Assembly: GCA_017390245.1 (NCBI GenBank)
Contig: JAFPCE010000139.1
Span: forward strand, 1 to 17,822
Direction of reading: 5' to 3'
Length of the DNA: 17,822 nt
Origin: Selenomonadaceae bacterium
GTDB lineage: Bacteria > Bacillota > Negativicutes > Selenomonadales > Selenomonadaceae
How positions within the stretch are numbered: position 1 is the stretch's first letter; every line of letters begins with the position of its first letter. The notes beneath the pieces were generated by a model. That model worked only from the letters and a program-made list of their open reading frames with translations, was not told the origin of the DNA and made no database searches. Positions 13,378-17,822 of this stretch are shown here, in pieces. A program made the position numbers and the translations under genes.

Positions 13378-13936
13378 GTCAGAGCAGGAAAGGTCTTCTG
13401 AAGGAGGCTTTTCACTGCTGGAGGTTATGCTGGCCCTGCCGGTGGAGCTGATACTTTGCCTGGCCATGCTGGGGATTTTCAACTTTTTTGTCCATAGCTA
13501 TGCTACTATTTTCAGTGGCTGGGAGCTGGTGCAGCAGATAAGGATTCCTATAGATGGTATGGCTTATGATGTCAGATATGGGGAGGAGCTTATTGTGACC
13601 TCCAACAGCCTGCGGGTTTCCTGCCAGAGTGTAGGCGGTGCAGACAAGTGGGTTGAGTATCGGTATGTGCAGGAGGATAATGGCAACCTGAAGCTGATGC
13701 GCAACAGCCAGCCTCTCTATGGAGATACTGACTGGGTGCCTATGAGAGTATACCGCTGTTCTATGGATAAAATGAATCCTTATAAGGTGCGGGTTGTACT
13801 GGGAGTGCGGAATCTGCTGACAAGCCAGGAGTATGAAATTGACACTGTGTTATACAGCATCCCCTGCTATTTGAAATACAGGCAGGAGCAGCAGGCAAGC
13901 ATGCAGGTTCATATTCCAGAGGAGGCTGCAGGATGA
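13364..13936 (+). CDS. Minor pseudopilin, GspJ/PilW-like
   Basis: A 190-residue precursor with the leader MGIFESEQERSSEGG, cut before FSLLEVMLALPVELILCLAML, giving Glu at +5. The proline within the helix and the following long beta-rich domain (VEYRYVQEDNGNLKLMRNSQ, then VRVVLGVRNLL) match the GspJ/PilW pattern. It overlaps the preceding gene by 14 bases and the next by four (ATGA), so the minor pilins are probably made in fixed proportion by coupled translation. Three cysteines occur in the domain. The name within the GspJ/PilW group is inferred from order. Confidence 0.83.
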   Translation: MGIFESEQERSSEGGFSLLEVMLALPVELILCLAMLGIFNFFVHSYATIFSGWELVQQIRIPIDGMAYDVRYGEELIVTSNSLRVSCQSVGGADKWVEYRYVQEDNGNLKLMRNSQPLYGDTDWVPMRVYRCSMDKMNPYKVRVVLGVRNLLTSQEYEIDTVLYSIPCYLKYRQEQQASMQVHIPEEAAG

Positions 13937-14364
13937 AGAAGTATATTGGGCAAGACTTTCTAATAGGAGAGTCTGGCAATGCTCTGGTGCTGGCTCTATG
14001 CATGATGTCAGCAATGATAAGCATGGCTGGGATTTTGTTTATGCTGCAGGGGCAGGTACAGGAAAATGTCATAGTGAAGGATGCTGCTTTTCATACAGAG
14101 TACCTGGCAGAGGAGCTGCTGGCCCAGCATAAAAAGCAGGTTGAGGAAGTGTTAGCAGAACAGGGGCGTCTGGAGCTGCTGAATACTGCAGTAAAGGGGA
14201 CACGCTATGGCATGAACTATCAGCTGGAGGATCAGCGTGATGGAGAAAAGATTATTTTTAACGTAATAACTTATTCACCATTGGGGGACTATGATTTTCA
14301 CCTGGCCTGGTGTTTCACGTTAAATGAGGAGGGTGACAGACTTGTTTTTGCAAGTATGGGATAA
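13933..14364 (+). CDS. PilX/GspK-like minor pilin, no Glu5
   Basis: A 143-residue protein with the start MKKYIGQDFLIGESG, a hydrophobic helix (NALVLALCMMSAMISMAGILFMLQG) and then FHTEYLAEELLAQHKKQVEE. The G-x-A-L-V-L start without glutamate is the pattern of PilX and GspK; those tip components lack or tolerate loss of Glu5. The domain after the helix (about 95 residues) is much shorter than GspK, so PilX-like is the better comparison. Its ATG overlaps the previous stop, and its last 23 bases overlap the next gene. The C-terminus, with LVFASMG, is beta-rich. Confidence 0.75.
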   Translation: MKKYIGQDFLIGESGNALVLALCMMSAMISMAGILFMLQGQVQENVIVKDAAFHTEYLAEELLAQHKKQVEEVLAEQGRLELLNTAVKGTRYGMNYQLEDQRDGEKIIFNVITYSPLGDYDFHLAWCFTLNEEGDRLVFASMG

Positions 14365-15487
14365 AGTAAAGAATATTAAGAATATGGGTTTTGCAAAAGG
14401 TATAAAGAATATTTTCCACAAGAAGCAGCGGAAGTCTCTGGGGCTGTTTGTGCATGAAGACCGCCTGGCGGTGTCTCTGGTGGAGATGGATGAGAATGGT
14501 GAGGTGGACCTGAAACTGTTGGGAAGTCACGAGATACCAGCAGGAGAGGCGGACTGGCTGGTCAAGACTGTCAGCTATATATTGGCACAGCATGGAGAGG
14601 ATATAGCTGTTTTCGCAGGGACTATGGATGGTGCAGTTATTGAGAAGAGCTTCCCTCAGCTGAAGCCGAAGGAGCTGAAAAAGGCCTGCCAGTTAGAGGT
14701 GGAGTCATGGCAGCTGGAGGGCAAGTATAAATTTCAATACCATAATACTGGGGCAGCAGTGAAAATTGGTGTGCTGACAGAGGGCCAGTATCAGCAGCTG
14801 CTGGACTACTGGCAGGATGTACCAGTGCAGGGGTTTGTGCAGATTGGGGCTGAAGAGGCCAGGGAGATAGACAGGATAGATGAGGATATTGAGTATGAGG
14901 AGAAGGCACCTTGCTTTGAGGAGAAAATAGCTTTGTGTATCGCTCAGTACGGTCTTTTCCGGAAGTGTATTTATCATCCTGTGATTCCAGATTTTCTGGT
15001 GAAGTGGAACTGGTGGCGCTGCAGTGTAGCTGTTGTATGTGTGGATTTGCTGCTGGCAGCTTCTGTTATGGGGATGCTGGGTATGGAGGCTCATGCCATG
15101 GACAAGGAGCTGGCAGGGGAACAGCACCAGCTGCAGCTGCTGCAGGATGTAAATATTGCTCAAAGGGAATTAAGTGATACGATTGCTATAGTGGAGAGGA
15201 AGGAAAGCAAAATGGGAAATGTGGCAAATCAGGAGCAGAGAAAGCTGGGTAGCATTATGCCGAGCCTGAGTGAGGCTATGAACAATGGTGTGTGGCTGAC
15301 GGGATTTTCTGTGGACAGAGACAGGAATGTGGTATTGCAGGGCAAAGCACTGGATAATAGCAGCCTTACCAGGATGATAAATATCATTAACAAGGATAAT
15401 CCTGTCTTTGGCAGGACTGAATTGTCACTGAATGCTGATATGGACAGGGATGGGACTATTTCCTTCCGGGTGCATGGCAGGCTGTAA
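14342..15487 (+). CDS. PilM-PilN fusion / GspL-like assembly protein
   Basis: The inner-membrane bridge between motor and envelope. Numbering from an in-frame ATG at 14324, residues 38-215 form a cytosolic part like the first half of PilM or GspL (SLGLFVHEDRLAVSLVEM, a degenerate actin-like strand pair). A single membrane helix follows (about 232-253), then a coiled coil (EQHQLQLLQDVNIAQREL) and a PilN-type end (NGVWLTGFSVDRDRNVVLQGKALDNSSLTRMINII). Separate pilM and pilN genes are usual, so this is a fusion or a GspL-type arrangement; the ATP-binding second half of PilM is missing. I choose the TTG at 14342 because AGGAGGG (14327-14333) is eight bases upstream; the ATG at 14324 has no ribosome binding site. 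The overlap with the previous gene is 23 bases. Confidence 0.85.
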   Translation: MFLQVWDKVKNIKNMGFAKGIKNIFHKKQRKSLGLFVHEDRLAVSLVEMDENGEVDLKLLGSHEIPAGEADWLVKTVSYILAQHGEDIAVFAGTMDGAVIEKSFPQLKPKELKKACQLEVESWQLEGKYKFQYHNTGAAVKIGVLTEGQYQQLLDYWQDVPVQGFVQIGAEEAREIDRIDEDIEYEEKAPCFEEKIALCIAQYGLFRKCIYHPVIPDFLVKWNWWRCSVAVVCVDLLLAASVMGMLGMEAHAMDKELAGEQHQLQLLQDVNIAQRELSDTIAIVERKESKMGNVANQEQRKLGSIMPSLSEAMNNGVWLTGFSVDRDRNVVLQGKALDNSSLTRMINIINKDNPVFGRTELSLNADMDRDGTISFRVHGRL

Positions 15488-15497
15488 GGAGTATGTC

Positions 15498-16055
15498 ATG
15501 GAAGAAGCAAGATTAAAGTGGCGTATGTTTTGCTGTGTACTGGGGCTGTCGCTGATATGTCTAGGGGCAGGGGCTTGTTTTGTGCCACAGTGGTTGGGAA
15601 CGCTGGAGAATAACAAGGGGCATTTGCAGGAGCTGCACCAGAGAAATACAGAGTTGAAGCAGCTGCAGCAGGATCATCCAGATATGGATATGTACCGCCT
15701 GGAGGTGGAGCATCGTCTGAAGAAGGTGCAGGGGCTGCTGCCAGATGGTCCTGAGGCTGGCAGGCTCATGGAGGTGCTGCAGAAGCAGTGTGATGAGCAT
15801 AATGTGGCTATGGTGGAGTTTGCACCCAAGGCTGTGGATAGTGGAGGCTCTGGTGGTAAGACTGAAGGTCTGCCGTCTGGCCTGGGGGAGCTGCCGGTGT
15901 CGCTGAAGCTGCAGGGGGATTATTTTGCCATGCAGGATTTCCTGGTGGCTTTGCCATCTTGTTCCCGGTTGCTTCATGTGCAGTCTTTGTCCCTGGAGGC
16001 GAAGGAATCTGGGTTGTTATGCAGTATGGAGCTAGTGGGGTTTTATGAAAAATAA
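15498..16055 (+). CDS. pilO: PilO/GspM-like assembly protein
   Basis: A 185-residue bitopic protein: one membrane helix near the N-terminus (MFCCVLGLSLICLGAGACF, about 10-28), a coiled coil (about 36-76, NNKGHLQELHQRNTELKQLQ), and a small alpha/beta domain with the PilO ending LPVSLKLQGDYFAMQDFLVALPSCSRLL and then SLSLEAKESGLLCSMELVGFYEK. PilO dimerises with PilN in the inner membrane and aligns the pilus motor with the outer-membrane channel. AAGGAG six bases before the ATG at 15498 fixes the start, 10 bases after the PilMN stop. It is the last clear gene of the operon. No pilP or secretin pilQ follows. Confidence 0.85.
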   Translation: MEEARLKWRMFCCVLGLSLICLGAGACFVPQWLGTLENNKGHLQELHQRNTELKQLQQDHPDMDMYRLEVEHRLKKVQGLLPDGPEAGRLMEVLQKQCDEHNVAMVEFAPKAVDSGGSGGKTEGLPSGLGELPVSLKLQGDYFAMQDFLVALPSCSRLLHVQSLSLEAKESGLLCSMELVGFYEK

Positions 16056-16072
16056 AATATTTTAAAAAGTCA

Positions 16073-16113
16073 TGTAATATTTTCCGCTTCTTTGCGTATA
16101 AGATACAAGAAGC
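16073..16113 (+). promoter_or_regulatory. Promoter with dyad operator, shared with the 6503 peptide gene
   Basis: TGTAAT (16073-16078), 18 bp, then TATAAG (16097-16102). A dyad, GCTTCTT (16086-16092) and AAGAAGC (16107-16113), spans the -10 box. The same box sequences, spacing, AATATTTTC segment, TGCGTATAA core and a shorter TTCT/AGAA dyad occur before the peptide gene at 6503. The dyad could also fold as an RNA hairpin at the end of the pilus operon, but no T-run follows. Confidence 0.6.
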
Positions 16114-16156
16114 ATTTAACAAGTGTATTTTATAACAAGAAAAGGAGATGTTTATC

Positions 16157-16261
16157 ATGGCAGAGTTAGAGAAGAGAGCATTAACAGAGGAAGAGCTGGA
16201 GAAGACAGCTGGTGGACTCACTGATGTGGTGAAGGAGATAGACAGGGGGGTGGCGATTTGA
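16157..16261 (+). CDS. Double-glycine leader peptide precursor, possibly frameshifted
   Basis: A 34-codon frame begins MAELEKRALTEEELEKTAGG and then LTDVVKEIDRG. The LTEEELEKTAGG segment is a good double-glycine leader of the bacteriocin/pheromone type, normally cut after GG by an ABC exporter with a C39 peptidase. AAAGGAG nine bases upstream fixes the start. The frame ends at 16261, leaving only 14 residues after GG. A run of six G (16245-16250) lies ten bases before the stop codon; shifting -1 there, or one more G, joins a further 40 codons in the frame ending at 16374 and gives a 72-residue peptide. So this is either a short peptide, a frameshifted or phase-variable gene, or a sequencing error. 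No exporter is adjacent. Confidence 0.65.
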   Translation: MAELEKRALTEEELEKTAGGLTDVVKEIDRGVAI

Positions 16262-16275
16262 AGGATTTGCCTGGG

Positions 16276-16374
16276 ATGAATATAAAATTTGGTCCTGGTG
16301 GTATCAACAAGAAAGAGTATCCAGATGCACCTATTGGCACAGATGGATGGCAGCGCGTCTATTGCTCGTATTGA
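16276..16374 (+). CDS. Downstream peptide frame, probable continuation of the GG-leader peptide
   Basis: The frame is open from 16225 to the stop at 16372-16374 and has an ATG at 16276, with AAGGA ten bases upstream. It encodes MNIKFGPGGINKKEYP and then DAPIGTDGWQRVYCSY, a glycine- and aromatic-rich sequence with a single cysteine near its end. It is in the -1 frame relative to the GG-leader peptide and joins it at the G6 run. I read it mainly as the core region of that peptide. Independent translation as a 32-residue peptide is possible because of the weak ribosome binding site. The terminator at 16401 follows directly. Confidence 0.45.
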   Translation: MNIKFGPGGINKKEYPDAPIGTDGWQRVYCSY

Positions 16375-16400
16375 TTGATATTACGGTATAACGCTGATGA

Positions 16401-16433
16401 GGCCTGGTTGGGGGAACCTGGCCAGGTCTTTTT
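16401..16433 (+). terminator. Terminator of the peptide gene
   Basis: GGCCTGG (16401-16407) pairs with CCAGGTC (16422-16428) with one G-U pair, followed by TTTTT. An alternative internal pairing of GGTT with AACC also exists in the loop. Confidence 0.75.
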
Positions 16434-16459
16434 GCTTATTAATATTCTTTAAGGTTTTT

Positions 16460-16503
16460 ATCCTCTGATTTTGGTACAATGCTGCCCATATCAGGGGATT
16501 TTT
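16460..16503 (+). terminator. Second hairpin with T-run downstream
   Basis: ATCCTCTGAT (16460-16469) pairs with ATCAGGGGAT (16490-16499) with one G-U pair, a 20 nt loop and a T-run to 16503. It is in tandem with the previous terminator and may act as a backup insulating the next gene. Confidence 0.55.
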
Positions 16504-16526
16504 GTTTGGATATTTTGGTTAACATA

Positions 16527-16555
16527 TTGCAGAACATAAATTTTATTTATATAAT
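16527..16555 (+). promoter_or_regulatory. Promoter of the PF09820-type ATPase gene
   Basis: TTGCAG (16527-16532), 17 bp, then consensus TATAAT (16550-16555), 33 bases before the start codon. Confidence 0.7.
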
Positions 16556-16588
16556 ATAGATAAAAAATATGTAATTGGAGGTGATGAT

Positions 16589-17822
16589 ATGGGCAGCTTT
16601 TTGAATCCTGGGAATGTATTGTTTTTTGAAGATGTGAATTCAGAAATCTACGTGGATAAAACTCCGCTGATAGATGTAGTGAACAAAAAAATCCGCACTA
16701 AGCAGAAGTGTATGTGCGTCAGCCGTCCACGGCGTTTTGGCAAGACCATGGCCATGAATATGCTGGCTGCATATTATAGCCGGGGCTGTGACTCACGGGA
16801 GTTTTTTGCTGGGAGGAAGATAACAAAGGCGGCATCATACCCAGAGCATCTCAACAAGCATAATGTTATCAGGATAAATATGCAGGTGGCATTATCCTTT
16901 GCCAAAGATATTGGGGATATGCTGCAGAGCTTGCAAAGGGATATTATTGATGATTGTCTGGAGGAATATCCTGATTTGCCATATAGGGATAAAGATAACG
17001 TAGTCAAGGTTATGGAGACAGTTTACAGGTATGGTAAGACAGCGTTTATTATCCTAATTGATGAATGGGATTGCATATTCCGGGAGTATCGTGAGGACAA
17101 AGAAGCCCAGGATAAATATCTGGATTTTCTGCGGGCATGGCTAAAGGATCAAGAATATGTGGGGCTGGTATATATGACAGGTATATTACCTATCAAGAAG
17201 TACGGCACTCATTCAGCCCTCAATATGTTCACTGAGTACTCCATGACTAATCCAGGTGAGCTGGCGCCTTTCTTTGGTTTTACAGAGGCAGAGGTGCAGG
17301 AGCTTTGCAGGGAGTATCGCATGGATTTTACTGAAACTAAGGCATGGTATGATGGCTACGAATTAGCTGGGGAGCTGGATCAGCCAGGATACTCTATATA
17401 CAATCCAAAAGCGGTTTCAGAAGCTATGCTGCGCAGGCGGTTCGATACCTACTGGAATCAAACTGAAACTTATGAAGCCTTGAAGGCATATATACAGATG
17501 AATTTTGATGGGCTAAAGGACGCCGTTGTTACCATGATGGCAGGGGGAGCTGTCCAGATAAATATCAATACCTTCGTCAATGACATGACCACATTTCATG
17601 GCAGAGACGATGTGCTGACCTTACTAATACATCTGGGGTATCTGACTTATGATGCAGATAGGGAAGAGGTTTTTATACCCAACAGAGAGGTAGCTAAGGA
17701 ATACTACAATGCTGTTAGCACCATGGATTGGCAAAATGTGATGACAGCCATTATTGAATCCAAGAAGCTGTTACAGGCTATGCTTGATGGGCAGGCTGAT
17801 GTGATAGCAGCAGGTATAGATA
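16589..17822 (+). CDS. AAA-ATPase-like protein (PF09820 type), 3' truncated by the window
   Basis: The frame has no stop before the window end; 411 residues are visible. The start MGSFLNPGNVLFFEDV is preceded by GGAGGTG at five bases. The N-terminal region YVDKTPLIDVVNKK and Walker A SRPRRFGKT (45-53) are the signature of the AAA-ATPase-like family, and Walker B is AFIILIDEWD (152-161). YMTGILPIKKYGTHSALNMFTEYSM and the later FGFTEAEVQEL and WYDGY motifs are typical of the same family. Full-length members usually continue into a DUF1703 PD-(D/E)XK nuclease domain, expected just beyond the window. The family is abundant, often multicopy, in gut and oral Firmicutes and Bacteroidetes; its function is unclear. 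It has its own promoter and is separated from the pilus region by two terminators. Confidence 0.92.
   Translation, partial: MGSFLNPGNVLFFEDVNSEIYVDKTPLIDVVNKKIRTKQKCMCVSRPRRFGKTMAMNMLAAYYSRGCDSREFFAGRKITKAASYPEHLNKHNVIRINMQVALSFAKDIGDMLQSLQRDIIDDCLEEYPDLPYRDKDNVVKVMETVYRYGKTAFIILIDEWDCIFREYREDKEAQDKYLDFLRAWLKDQEYVGLVYMTGILPIKKYGTHSALNMFTEYSMTNPGELAPFFGFTEAEVQELCREYRMDFTETKAWYDGYELAGELDQPGYSIYNPKAVSEAMLRRRFDTYWNQTETYEALKAYIQMNFDGLKDAVVTMMAGGAVQININTFVNDMTTFHGRDDVLTLLIHLGYLTYDADREEVFIPNREVAKEYYNAVSTMDWQNVMTAIIESKKLLQAMLDGQADVIAAGID

Noticed and set aside
14637..15977. Long minus-strand frames opposite PilMN and PilO
   Set aside because: They arise from the CTG/CAG-rich codons of the real genes; their composition (Gln, His, Leu, Ser, Pro) is typical of antisense shadows.
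16086..16113. Terminator of the pilus operon
   Set aside because: The hairpin is not followed by a T-run, and its sequence is shared with the promoter region of the peptide gene at 6503, so an operator is the better reading.

Overview
The window looks like chromosome from a low-to-mid GC, Firmicutes-type anaerobe that has an outer membrane. A member of the Negativicutes (Selenomonas/Anaerovibrio-like) is my best guess. The reasons are strong AGGAGG ribosome binding sites, Gram-positive-style terminators and a perfect CIRCE operator, combined with a type IV pilus/type II secretion locus carrying PilM-, PilN- and PilO-like inner-membrane parts typical of diderms. The taxonomic call is inference.

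Layout. 1-343: 3' end of an unrecognised protein with an EF-hand-like loop, plus its terminator. 344-2708: a repeat-bearing spacer, then htpG (Hsp90) under a sigma-A-like promoter with a CIRCE element. 2709-3061: a structured spacer and a likely type I toxin-antitoxin locus of par/Fst layout (22-residue hydrophobic peptide, shared bidirectional terminator, convergent antisense promoter). 3067-3915 (-): AraC-family regulator, followed by a repeat-rich spacer (three 61-63 bp tandem units and a 20-21 bp perfect inverted repeat). 4359-4703: a stand-alone DapF N-domain-like protein without cysteine. 4861-6063 (-): AAA/DUF4143 ATPase, bracketed by two near-identical terminator hairpins. 6294-7539 (-): three small genes, namely one leader-peptide-like protein and two small secreted proteins, one basic and one acidic.

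7759-16055 (+): an 11-gene, tightly packed pilus/secretion operon. It encodes a PilB/GspE-type ATPase, PilT, PilC/GspF, major pilin, prepilin peptidase, four minor pseudopilins, a PilM-PilN (GspL-like) fusion and PilO. The two ATPases act on the PilC platform, the peptidase processes the pilins, the minor pilins probably prime assembly, and PilMN/PilO couple the motor to the envelope. No secretin or PilP is encoded here.

16073-16433: a small peptide gene with a double-glycine leader; its reading frame breaks at a G6 tract and the rest of the peptide continues in the -1 frame. Its promoter, a dyad over the -10 box and its ribosome binding site closely match those of the small peptide gene at 6294-6503, about 10 kb away on the other strand. 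I regard this pair of look-alike peptide genes as the most novel signal, with the type I toxin locus next. 16589 to the end: 5' part of a second ATPase of the PF09820 type, cut by the window edge.
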